DNA of 64,000 nucleotides, taken from assembly GCF_000159235.2 (NCBI RefSeq), contig NZ_ACGK02000001.1, positions 496,001 to 560,000 on the forward strand, given 5' to 3'. The notes under the pieces were generated by a model that searched no databases, had not been told where the DNA came from, and saw only the letters and a program-made list of their open reading frames with translations. Source of the DNA: Fannyhessea vaginae DSM 15829 (GTDB taxonomy: Bacteria > Actinomycetota > Coriobacteriia > Coriobacteriales > Atopobiaceae). Positions 44,173 through 52,488 of this stretch are shown piece after piece (positions within the stretch are counted from its first letter, which is position 1; the number at the start of each line of letters is the position of its first letter). A program made the translations under genes and the position numbers.

Positions 44173-44952
44173 ATGACGCATGATAATTGTGAACAACTTA
44201 CAACCCACAGCCGTGCGACAGATGTGTTGGCAGAAGATGCGTATACCGACTTTTTGCGTGAGCGAAAAGCCTATTTAAGTGAGCGAATAACAAATGCTGT
44301 ACAAAAATCTGGCCGTAGTTTAGATGACATACAGCTTTGTGCTGTTTCAAAAACGGTTGATGTACCTGAAATTTTAGCAGCATCGCGCGCCGGTTATACG
44401 CTTTTTGGCGAAAATAGACCGCAAGCGCTTCGTGATAAAGCACTATCACTTAAATCGGCTATCCAACAAGGCTCATTGCGCTTTGATATGATTGGCAATT
44501 TGCAACTTAACAAGATCAACATGGTTTTAGACAATTGTTGCCGCATACAATCGGTTTCATCATTAGAACTTGCGCGCGCACTTAATAAACATGCAGGTGC
44601 AAAGGGCTTACGTGTTTCTTGCTTGCTTGAGATCAATGTAGTAGGTGAGCTTTCTAAATCGGGTTTTTCCAGCAAAGCCTTATACGAATGTCTTGATGAG
44701 CTTATGAGCATGGAGCACATTCATATTGAAGGCTTAATGAATATGGCTCCTCGAAATGACCCCGATACTGCTCGTCGCTCATTTGTTGGACTTTATGAGC
44801 TGCATGAAGCATTGAGAGCGCAAACAGGGCTTGAGCTTTCTACGCTTTCATGTGGCATGAGCGATGATTTTGAAATTGCGCTTGAAGAAGGATCAACACT
44901 TATTAGATTAGGTAGGATCGTGTTTGATACAAACTACAAGGTTACTGCATAG
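44173..44952 (+). CDS. YggS family pyridoxal-phosphate homeostasis protein
   Basis: A 259-residue PLP-binding protein of the PLPBP family with a single TIM-barrel domain. The cofactor lysine is K60 in LCAVSKTVDV. GENRPQALRDKA, FDMIGNLQLNKI and CLLEINVVGELSKSGF are family blocks, ending LSCGMSDDFEIALEEGSTLIRLGR. It has no catalytic domain and is thought to buffer PLP in the cell. Between pgeF and sepF, its usual place in Gram-positive division clusters. Confidence 0.92.
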   Translation: MTHDNCEQLTTHSRATDVLAEDAYTDFLRERKAYLSERITNAVQKSGRSLDDIQLCAVSKTVDVPEILAASRAGYTLFGENRPQALRDKALSLKSAIQQGSLRFDMIGNLQLNKINMVLDNCCRIQSVSSLELARALNKHAGAKGLRVSCLLEINVVGELSKSGFSSKALYECLDELMSMEHIHIEGLMNMAPRNDPDTARRSFVGLYELHEALRAQTGLELSTLSCGMSDDFEIALEEGSTLIRLGRIVFDTNYKVTA

Positions 44953-45007
44953 GTCCTTGTACGTATAGCAAAGGTATGCTCCCTTAGTGGAGAAAGGTGG
45001 ATATACC

Positions 45008-45718
45008 ATGAGTTTATTTGACGAATTAAAAGATAGAATAAGAACTATCCGTGGTGGTCGTGACATGGATAACATGGATGATTATTACGACGATGAGGCA
45101 GAGGCTGCCCGTCGTGAAAATTCATCGGGTGTGTTGGGCAACACGCGTCGTCCTGAGGCCGAAAGCGTAAACGTTTTTACCCGTTCGGGCAGACCACTTT
45201 CACAAGCTCCACGCACCGATTATTATAACGGTCAAAGAATGCGTACACCTCAGGAAACCTATGCCGGCAATACTTCTGTGTATGCAGGACAAGATAGGTA
45301 TTATCCTGCTGATCAAACAACGCAGATTCCCCAAACACACACGTATGCTCAAACAGCTCATTCGGTACTTGGTAACACAACAGGTGGGAAAACGCCTGGT
45401 GACTTAGGCCTTCGCTCAATTCCTCGTGTTCAAACCTCGGGTCAGCTTCCTCCCTATATTCTAAAGCCTGCCTCGTATGACGATGTTCAAATGGTTGTAC
45501 GTCGTGTTCGCACGAATCAACCAGTTGTTTTGGTATTTAAGAATACCAATATCGAAACTGCTAAGCGGATTCTTGATTTTTGTTTAGGACTCACCTGCGG
45601 CATTTCAGGACGCGTTGATGAAGTATCAGATCGTGTGTTTGTGGTGCTTCCTCAAGGTGTGGAAATTTCAAAAGATGAGATCCTTAAGTTGATTTCACAA
45701 AGCACGATGGCGCGATAA
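45008..45718 (+). CDS. sepF: Cell division protein SepF
   Basis: A protein of 236 residues from the ATG at 45008 (GAAAGGTGG upstream). The N-terminal amphipathic membrane-binding segment MSLFDELKDRIRTI is followed by a polar, Tyr/Gln/Thr-rich linker of about 130 residues. The SepF fold is at 150-236 (ILKPASYDDVQMVVRRVRTNQPVVLVFKN, ETAKRILDFCLGLTCGISGRVDEVSDRVFVVLPQGVEIS). It ties FtsZ polymers to the membrane and replaces FtsA in actinobacteria. The linker is longer than in B. subtilis SepF (about 150 residues total). Confidence 0.94.
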   Translation: MSLFDELKDRIRTIRGGRDMDNMDDYYDDEAEAARRENSSGVLGNTRRPEAESVNVFTRSGRPLSQAPRTDYYNGQRMRTPQETYAGNTSVYAGQDRYYPADQTTQIPQTHTYAQTAHSVLGNTTGGKTPGDLGLRSIPRVQTSGQLPPYILKPASYDDVQMVVRRVRTNQPVVLVFKNTNIETAKRILDFCLGLTCGISGRVDEVSDRVFVVLPQGVEISKDEILKLISQSTMAR

Positions 45719-45740
45719 TAGGATAGTGTAGGTATATTCA

Positions 45741-46673
45741 TTGATAGATCAAAACATTCATGCTTGTAACTGCTCTGATAGCAAAGTTCATACCAGCGCA
45801 GCAACAGCAAACGTTGCGCGCAGCCAAGGTGCTAATGAGTCTGCGACCAGCAATCAAAAAGCCGCACAACCTTGTCCTTGCTCCGTTGCACTTATTGGTG
45901 CGGGTGCTATGGGTTCTTCTATTGCTTCTGCACTGCTTGATAGTCAGGTTATACAGCCTCATATTTTAGCAATTGCCGATATTAATGCGTCTGCGCTTGA
46001 TGTGTTTGAACAACGCGGTGCGCACGTTTATACAAACGCTTCCGATATGCTTGCCTCTTCGTATGATTGCGTTATTGTAGCAATAAAGCCTCAAGTATTA
46101 ACGCAGGTTATAAGCCCGCTTGAGCCTGCTCTTGCTCATAAACTTGTGGTAAGTATTGCTGCTGGCGTATCGCTTGACACGCTCTCAAAGCTTTTGCCTC
46201 AAGCGCGTTTGATTCGTGTTATGCCTAATATTTGTGTTAAGTCTTTAAGCGGAGCGTGTGCTGTGTGTCCTGCCACATCGGCTACACACGAAGACGCAGC
46301 TTTGGTACACAACATGTTTTCTGCATTTGGTTGCGCTTACCTTATGAACGAGCAACAACTCGACGTTGCAGGTGTTATCTCGGGATGTGGACCGGCATTT
46401 TTTGCACTTATGATCGATGCCGTTGTTCGTAGCGGTGTTGAGTGGGGTATTCCGGCTCATGTGTGTCGCGATTTAGCACTCTACACGATGCAGGGTACCG
46501 CGCGTCAACTGTTAGACGAACATATTCATCCTCGTCAATTTATGGAACGCGTTACATCGCCAGCAGGTACCACGGCTCAAGGCTTGCGCTTTATGGAAGG
46601 CGGACTTATGGATGCTGTTTCGTGTGGAGTTGATGCCGCAATGAAGAAAACATACCAGCTCAAGGAGCACTAA
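45741..46673 (+). CDS. proC: Pyrroline-5-carboxylate reductase
   Basis: A 310-residue enzyme, last step of proline synthesis. The NADPH site is VALIGAGAMGSSIASALLDSQ at about 49-69, then VIVAIKPQVL, IRVMPN and the C-terminal VISGCGPAFFALMIDAVVRSG and TSPAGTTAQGLRFMEGG. The only in-frame start I find before the NADPH motif is a TTG at 45741 with a poor RBS. That start gives an extra N-terminal stretch of about 45 residues (HACNCSDSKVHTSAATANV), absent from ordinary ProC. The start call is therefore uncertain. Confidence 0.88.
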   Translation: MIDQNIHACNCSDSKVHTSAATANVARSQGANESATSNQKAAQPCPCSVALIGAGAMGSSIASALLDSQVIQPHILAIADINASALDVFEQRGAHVYTNASDMLASSYDCVIVAIKPQVLTQVISPLEPALAHKLVVSIAAGVSLDTLSKLLPQARLIRVMPNICVKSLSGACAVCPATSATHEDAALVHNMFSAFGCAYLMNEQQLDVAGVISGCGPAFFALMIDAVVRSGVEWGIPAHVCRDLALYTMQGTARQLLDEHIHPRQFMERVTSPAGTTAQGLRFMEGGLMDAVSCGVDAAMKKTYQLKEH

Positions 46674-46945
46674 TGCCAAATCTGTCTTTAAAAATTGTAT
46701 ATATACTTTCGCAACTTATAGAAGTATATTCGTGGCTTATTATCGTTTCGGCAATTTTATCGTGGGTTCCAAATATTTCAGGCACTCAAAATTCGCTTGT
46801 TGCGGATATAAGCGAAGTTTTGCATAAAATTACTGAGCCGTACTTGAGTCTTTTTCGTAAATTTATGCCTCCACTTGGTGGAATAGATTTTTCGCCTGTT
46901 GTAGCACTTTTAGTTTTACAAATTATTAAAGATTTAATTCTGTAA
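46673..46945 (+). CDS. YggT family membrane protein
   Basis: A 90-residue protein with two hydrophobic segments (YSWLIIVSAILSWVPNI and FSPVVALLVLQIIKDLIL) joined by ITEPYLSLFRKFMPPLGGIDFSP, the YggT signature. Members are linked to cell division, membrane or osmotic functions. Its ATG overlaps the proC stop by one base (TAATG), so translation is coupled. Between sepF/proC and divIVA, as in other Gram-positives. Confidence 0.9.
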   Translation: MPNLSLKIVYILSQLIEVYSWLIIVSAILSWVPNISGTQNSLVADISEVLHKITEPYLSLFRKFMPPLGGIDFSPVVALLVLQIIKDLIL

Positions 46946-47047
46946 ATTTATAGTTAGGTTATACTAAAGAGCATAGATATATAGCATAATACCTGATATG
47001 ATGATTTTATCTTTGAACATCATCAGCTTAGTCGAAAGGGAACAAAG

Positions 47048-47701
47048 ATGGCCATTACTCCAGCTGATATAGAACACATGACATTCTCGGAAGACAAAAA
47101 ACACGGCTACAATACTGACGAGGTTGATAACTTCTTAGATCAGCTTTCTGTTGAAGTAGACGCAATGCTTAAGAAAATTGCCGATCTTAAAGGTCGTCTT
47201 ACAAATACCGAGCAACAGCTTGCTGCAAGTCAAGCACAGCTCGCAAGCCTTAAGCAACAGCAATCTACCCACGTAGAGGCACCTGTTGCTCCAGAGTCAC
47301 CTACTCTTTCTGCTTCGGAAAAACAAATTTCACAAGTTCTTATTGTTGCTCAACAAAGCGCCGACAAACTTTTGGCAGAGGCTCGTACCAATGCAGACGC
47401 TATTCGCAACGAAGCCGATCAAAAAGCGCGCGAAGTTATTCGTCAGGCATTGGCAGAAAAGCAAACTGAACTTGATGAGATCGATCGACTTAAACAATCT
47501 CGCGAAAGTTTCCGTGGAGCTTACAAAAAGATGTTGCAACACTTTATCGATGATGCCGATTCTGTGTTTCCTCAAAAGGATGCTTCTGCCGAAGATGCCT
47601 TAAATGCACTGGATAAGAGTGCACAAGCTGCTTCGTCCTTAAACCAAGATGCTTCTAAATCTCCAGTTGCGCTCTCAGGAGACTTTGCCGACTTGGATTA
47701 G
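47048..47701 (+). CDS. divIVA: DivIVA/Wag31-type polar scaffold protein
   Basis: A 217-residue coiled-coil protein. The membrane-binding N-terminus reads TPADIEHMTFSEDKKHGYNTDEVDNFLDQLSVEVD, the canonical DivIVA pattern. A coiled coil (KKIADLKGRLTNTEQQLAASQAQLASLKQQ) and a second helical region (VLIVAQQSADKLLAEARTNADAIRNEADQKAREVIRQALAEKQTELDEID) follow. It marks curved membrane at poles and septa and guides growth or division-site placement. RBS GAAAGGG. The C-terminal 45 residues are Ser/Asp/Ala-rich. Confidence 0.93.
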   Translation: MAITPADIEHMTFSEDKKHGYNTDEVDNFLDQLSVEVDAMLKKIADLKGRLTNTEQQLAASQAQLASLKQQQSTHVEAPVAPESPTLSASEKQISQVLIVAQQSADKLLAEARTNADAIRNEADQKAREVIRQALAEKQTELDEIDRLKQSRESFRGAYKKMLQHFIDDADSVFPQKDASAEDALNALDKSAQAASSLNQDASKSPVALSGDFADLD

Positions 47702-47731
47702 AAATCCTATGTTCGTTATATATGTTATGTT

Positions 47732-47768
47732 ATAAGAGTAAAGCGAAGTCATTTTGCTTTACTCTTAT
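47732..47768 (+). terminator. Hairpin after divIVA, possible terminator
   Basis: ATAAGAGTAAAGC / GCTTTACTCTTAT forms a 13-bp perfect stem with an 11-nt loop. There is no clear T tract after it, so its strength as a terminator is uncertain. Confidence 0.55.
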
Positions 47769-47882
47769 GTATAACTATGCTTAATAATATTGAGTGCAAC
47801 CTCATGCTTTGCAACAAAGACGTAATCTCTTATATAAAAGGTTTGCTATTCGGTAGTTGAATTGTGGGTAACGTTAGGACGT

Positions 47883-50800
47883 ATGTTGAATAAACTTATT
47901 TCAAATGAACAAAACTCTTGTAAATCTGTTATGCAATCTTTCTCTCCGTTGCGGATTACGTGTAGTGTTATTACCCTAGGACTGTGTTTAACTACTGCTT
48001 CTGTTGGTGTCAATACTGCGTATGCTTCGCCTGTCCATAATCCCGCACGCCAGCAAGGCGTGTACATGCAAAGCCAAACAAATCTGCGTCACACTTCTAT
48101 AACTCAAGAGCTTCCGTTTGTCGCGGCTGCCGAAGTCCGCGCTCAAAAACACCTTGATGCTTCTAGAACAGATTCAGCAAATAGTTTTGAACACACAGTG
48201 GCGCTCATGCCTTCAAGTCCAGTTTCTACAGATGATAAGTCTGTTTCCAAGCCTTCTGGCAAGCACTTTGCTTCATCCGATGCCAATACAGTCCGGGTAA
48301 ATACCAAGAGTGTAGAGCGCAAGAACGGTCGTCAAGGCTCTATACAAAACGTAGGGTCTAAAGATTCAAAAGATTCTAAAGATTCAAAATCTATTCAAGA
48401 TTCTAAACTTACTCAAGATGTACGTGCTCAAAATCAGATGCTTTTTGCCGATCGTAGTGCCCAAGCCCCTTACGATGTGCCTTTTAACCTGCAGTATAAA
48501 TCATTTTCTTCTGAAATGACCTATTTCCAAAAATGGGAAAGTGGAAGAAATTATAATCATGGTTTTGGAGCAGGTGACTCATATAATGCACTGGGCGCGT
48601 ATCAGTTTGATCGCCGTTACGGCTTAGATACGTTTATGAAGCAAGTTTATAATTACGATCCCCAAACCTTTTATATGCTGTCTGCAGTAGGTGAAAAATA
48701 TAATTGGGATTTTTCAACGTATGATGTATTTGATAAAGCAAGTGGCACATTTACACAATTTGGAGATGATCTTAACCAAGCATGGCATAGTGCATATGCC
48801 GCATCACCAGATGTATTTTCTCGTTTGCAAGACTATTATGCCTATTACAACTATTACGCAGCCCCTGATGGTGTAAAAAGAAGCCTTTCATATTTTGGTG
48901 TTGATCCAGACGAACGCTCGGATAGCTTTAAGAGTTTAGTTTGGGGAATGGCAAATCTTTTTGGAAAAGGCGGAGGAATTTACAGCTTACGTGCAGGTAA
49001 TTATTGGGGTTGTAATAAGTTCTTCAAGCTCGCCAATATCGATGGTTCAATGAATGACGCGCAACTGATTACTGCAATTTGTGATGCTGTTATAGATAAT
49101 GTAAAAAATATTTACCCTTCTCAGCAGATATATTGGCAGGGTTGGATTAACCGCTACACCGACGAAAAAGCTCATTATCTAAGTCTTAGTATTGGATCTT
49201 GGCAGCTAGATTCACATGGATGGTATTATGTAGATTCTACGGGCAGAACTGTGAAGGGTTGGTTTAACGCAGTAAATGGCAAACGATGGTACGCGGACCC
49301 ATCAACTGGTTATGCTATTTTCGGCGATTGTGTTGTGCGTGGATATCATTATTGGATAGATAGTGGTTATGGTCTGCTCTACAATTCATGGATAGATAAT
49401 CAAGATGGTACACGCATGCGTACTGATGGTTTGGGCCGTCTGATAAAAGGCTGGTATAAGGATTCATCGGGTTCGTGCTTTTATTTTGATTCCAATTTTA
49501 AGATGACGTTAGGTAAAGTTAGCGTCGAAGGTAAAGACTACTGGTTAGATAAAGATAGAGGCCTTCTCTATAACGAGTGGGTAAAAGACGAATCTGGTAA
49601 GTGGCTACACACCGATGGTAATGGTTGTCTTGTTAAAGGTGGGTATCATGCACCTAACGGTAAATGGTTCTACTTTAATAAAGACTCCTACCAGATGGTA
49701 ACAGGTAAACTAACCGATGATAATAAAGACTACTGGTTAGATGAAAATGCAGGACTTCTGTATGACGCATGGGTACAAGACGCTAAAGGTAATTGGCTTC
49801 ACACTGACGATAACGGAGTCTTAGCAACAGGCTGGTTTAAGACCAAAAGCGGATACTGGTTCTACTTTAATCAAGACCATACTATGAAGACAGGTATCTT
49901 AACCGATAAAGGTTATACCTTTTGGTTAGATAAAAACGATGGATTACTCTATAACGAGTGGGTAAAAGACGAATCTGGCAAATGGCTTCGTACTGACGGT
50001 AACGGCTGTTTGCTTACTGGTTGGTATCATGCACCTAATGGTAAATGGTTCTACTTTAATAAAGACACCTACCAGATGGTAACAGGTAAACTAACCGATG
50101 ATAATAAAGACTACTGGTTAGATGAAGATGCAGGACTTCTGTATGACGCATGGGTACAAGACGCTAAAGGTAATTGGCTTCACACCGATGATAACGGTGT
50201 CTTAGCAACAGGCTGGTTTAAGACCAAAAGCGGATACTGGTTCTACTTTAATCAAGACCATACTATGAAAACAGGTATCCTAACCGATAAAGGTTATACC
50301 TTTTGGTTAGATAAAAACGATGGATTACTCTATAACGAGTGGGTAAAAGACGAATCTGGCAAATGGCTTCACACCGATGGTAATGGTTGTCTTGTTAAAG
50401 GTTGGTATCATGCACCTAATGGTAAATGGTTCTACTTTAATAAAGACACCTATAAGATGGTAACAGGTAAACTAACCGATGATAATAAAGACTACTGGTT
50501 AGATGAAAATGCAGGACTTCTGTATGACTCTTGGATCTATACTGATGACGGTTCGTGGTTGTTTGCCGACAATAACGCATATCTTGTAAAAGGTTGGTAT
50601 CATACGTCACCTACTAAGTTATTTTATTTTGATCCTGTAACGCATAAAGCCTTATTTGGTCATATAACTGTTAACGGTGAACATTTTTACGTTGATGAAA
50701 ATCAAGGTCTTGACCTTGATTTATCAGATACACCTTCTGCTGAAACGCTCAAGCGATGGCTTTTGAAAACCGCCGCAGGAGAAATTGGTTATGAAGCACT

Positions 50801-51248
50801 TAAAGATCCAGAGGCAGGAAGTAAGTACGGACGTTGGATGGCAGAGAAAACCGATACTCCATGGCTTCGTGGCCCTTCAACGCGTGTATGGTGGTGCGCT
50901 ATTTTTGTTTCTTGGTGTTTTGATCAAGCACATGTTTCATGGGATGCACTGCCTTCTTATAACTGTGATCAAATTTATTCACGTGCACTTAACGATGGAA
51001 AGTCACAAATTCTTTCAGATGTTCATGATTGTCAACCTGGTGATATAGTTCTGTATAATTTCTTAGGTGGAACGGGCTTCCAACATATTGGCATTATCGA
51101 AAGCAATAACGGATCTACTATTACTACTATTGAAGGTAATACTTCATCAGGTGAAGCGGGATCTCAACATGCGGGTAACGGTGTTTGGCGACGCACTCGT
51201 CCTTTTACACATGTTCGCGCAATTATTAGACCGTATCCGTTTGTGTAG
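47883..51248 (+). CDS. Secreted two-headed wall hydrolase: lysozyme-like domain, choline/glucan-binding repeats, CHAP domain
   Basis: A protein of 1121 residues from the ATG at 47883. The order is: signal peptide (SVITLGLCLTTASVGVNTAYA), Ser/Lys-rich linker with KDSKDSKDSK, then residues about 200-430 with WESGRNYNHGFGAGDSYNALGAYQF. In that block E219 and the GAYQF motif resemble lysozyme or lytic transglycosylase folds. About 18 aromatic repeats of CW_binding type (GWYHAPNGKWFYFNKD) follow, and they should hold the protein on wall polymers. The C-terminal CHAP domain has C1005 in WWCAIFVSWC and H1068 in QHIGIIE, giving amidase or endopeptidase activity. No LPxTG motif. It probably takes part in cell separation or in lysis of neighbours. 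Confidence 0.87.
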   Translation: MLNKLISNEQNSCKSVMQSFSPLRITCSVITLGLCLTTASVGVNTAYASPVHNPARQQGVYMQSQTNLRHTSITQELPFVAAAEVRAQKHLDASRTDSANSFEHTVALMPSSPVSTDDKSVSKPSGKHFASSDANTVRVNTKSVERKNGRQGSIQNVGSKDSKDSKDSKSIQDSKLTQDVRAQNQMLFADRSAQAPYDVPFNLQYKSFSSEMTYFQKWESGRNYNHGFGAGDSYNALGAYQFDRRYGLDTFMKQVYNYDPQTFYMLSAVGEKYNWDFSTYDVFDKASGTFTQFGDDLNQAWHSAYAASPDVFSRLQDYYAYYNYYAAPDGVKRSLSYFGVDPDERSDSFKSLVWGMANLFGKGGGIYSLRAGNYWGCNKFFKLANIDGSMNDAQLITAICDAVIDNVKNIYPSQQIYWQGWINRYTDEKAHYLSLSIGSWQLDSHGWYYVDSTGRTVKGWFNAVNGKRWYADPSTGYAIFGDCVVRGYHYWIDSGYGLLYNSWIDNQDGTRMRTDGLGRLIKGWYKDSSGSCFYFDSNFKMTLGKVSVEGKDYWLDKDRGLLYNEWVKDESGKWLHTDGNGCLVKGGYHAPNGKWFYFNKDSYQMVTGKLTDDNKDYWLDENAGLLYDAWVQDAKGNWLHTDDNGVLATGWFKTKSGYWFYFNQDHTMKTGILTDKGYTFWLDKNDGLLYNEWVKDESGKWLRTDGNGCLLTGWYHAPNGKWFYFNKDTYQMVTGKLTDDNKDYWLDEDAGLLYDAWVQDAKGNWLHTDDNGVLATGWFKTKSGYWFYFNQDHTMKTGILTDKGYTFWLDKNDGLLYNEWVKDESGKWLHTDGNGCLVKGWYHAPNGKWFYFNKDTYKMVTGKLTDDNKDYWLDENAGLLYDSWIYTDDGSWLFADNNAYLVKGWYHTSPTKLFYFDPVTHKALFGHITVNGEHFYVDENQGLDLDLSDTPSAETLKRWLLKTAAGEIGYEALKDPEAGSKYGRWMAEKTDTPWLRGPSTRVWWCAIFVSWCFDQAHVSWDALPSYNCDQIYSRALNDGKSQILSDVHDCQPGDIVLYNFLGGTGFQHIGIIESNNGSTITTIEGNTSSGEAGSQHAGNGVWRRTRPFTHVRAIIRPYPFV
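49571..50528 (+). repeat. 381-bp tandem repeats inside the wall hydrolase gene
   Basis: A 381-bp unit (127 residues, about six wall-binding motifs) begins at 49571, again at 49952, and a partial third copy begins at 50333. Copies are nearly identical at DNA level, so recent duplication and recombination between copies are likely. Confidence 0.88.
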
Positions 51249-51360
51249 ACTCATATCCTGCGTTATAAAAGCAATGCATAGATTTCAAAGTTATCATTGT
51301 TTATGCAGCAGCGGTTGTGGTTGTGTTCATAGAGTGTTTCTGTGCGTAAATGTAGTACGT

Positions 51361-51720
51361 GCAAAGTGGACCTATAAGCCGGGTTCTGTCGAGAGTGACT
51401 ATTTATCTAGAGAATCTGTTACCAGATTCCTCAAGCGCGCTACCCGAATGCAGATCGGGCCGATCTATTACATTCCTATTCGCGTTTGCTCCAAATGGGG
51501 CTTGCCAAGCCACGATATTGCTACCGTGCTGGTAGTCTTTTACACTACCGTTTCAGCTTTTCTCTTACATCGGCATGCGATGTGGTGGGAGTCTTCTTTT
51601 CTGCGGCGCTATCCGTCGGGTTACCCCGCCTGGTCGTTAACCAGCATTTTGCCCTGTGGAGCCCGGACTTTCCTCATATCGTAGGAAACCTACGATCCGC
51701 AGCCACTGAGTCCACTTTGC
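51361..51720 (-). ncRNA. rnpB: RNase P RNA
   Basis: Read on the minus strand, the RNA shows the conserved bacterial type A elements: GAGGAAAGTCCGGGCTCCA near the 5' end, CAGGGC, GGCGGGGTAACCC, a central AGAAAAGCTGAAACGGTAG-like region, and the 3' block ACAGAACCCGGCTTATAGG. The 5' AAGTGGAC pairs with GTCCACTT at the 3' end. It is the catalytic RNA that trims tRNA 5' ends. A TACAAT -10 box lies at 51728-51733 on the minus strand. Open frames on the opposite strand here are artefacts. Confidence 0.95.
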
Positions 51721-51924
51721 TCAAAACATTGTAACACTAAATATGAGGATTACCATACATAATGGATTCGTACTTTGAATGGGTTCAAATATGTTGGATT
51801 AGATATTGTCATATATGTATAAAATGAGTAAAGTAAGAGGGGAGTTTGTACATGTACGAACGTATAACAAGTATGAGCATCATCTACCATGTATCTATAT
51901 AAACAATAGCCGTTAGGAGTGGTT

Positions 51925-52113
51925 ATGAGCATGTCCTCGCAAGATAAAAACGCCATAACTAACAATAAACAAGAAGACTCATCCTCAAAGGATAACACCC
52001 AGCTTATTTTTAGAATTAACATGATTGCCTATGTTGTTCTCATGGTGATTTTTTACGGAATTTTTGTTATATATGCTGTTATTCCGGGTATCTCTACGTG
52101 GCTTTCTAACTAA
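51925..52113 (+). CDS. Small single-pass membrane protein, function unknown
   Basis: A 62-residue product with a polar, Ser/Lys/Asp-rich N-terminus of about 30 residues and one hydrophobic helix (INMIAYVVLMVIFYGIFVIYAVIPGI). TTAGGAG lies 5 bp before the ATG at 51925; an ATG at 51931 is also possible. I do not recognise a family. Codon pattern, RBS and a clean membrane helix make it a likely real gene. The region 52114-52488 after it has no supportable gene and should carry the promoter of the oxidoreductase gene. Confidence 0.55.
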   Translation: MSMSSQDKNAITNNKQEDSSSKDNTQLIFRINMIAYVVLMVIFYGIFVIYAVIPGISTWLSN

Positions 52114-52488
52114 GTTAATGATTTACGAACACATATATAAGTCTCTTATCTTAATGACTCTTGTGCATTTTAATGCTATAGCTGTCCAAAATAGTGATGA
52201 CCATGAACTGGCAGATTTTACCGCTTGCGGAACGCTCGTATGCTTTATTAATTTTTTTCGTAATTTGCACTATGATAGTTACAAGTCGAGTCACTTGGGT
52301 ACACTCAGGAGAGATTAAGGGTTGAGTGTTCTTTGTAAGTGCATTTCAAATAGAATAGCTCGTAAAATTAGTGCTTGCATAGTAAGTATGTTACCTAAGG
52401 TGAGAGGGAAGTATCGTGCTTTGTTGTGCGTGCGAGCGCATTTTTCGACGCTGGCTATTGACTGGATTTACATCTTGAGGGGGAGGAT

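Noticed and set aside
51067-51684. 205-codon frame following the wall hydrolase
   Set aside because: It overlaps the hydrolase end and the antisense strand of the RNase P RNA gene, which explains its openness.
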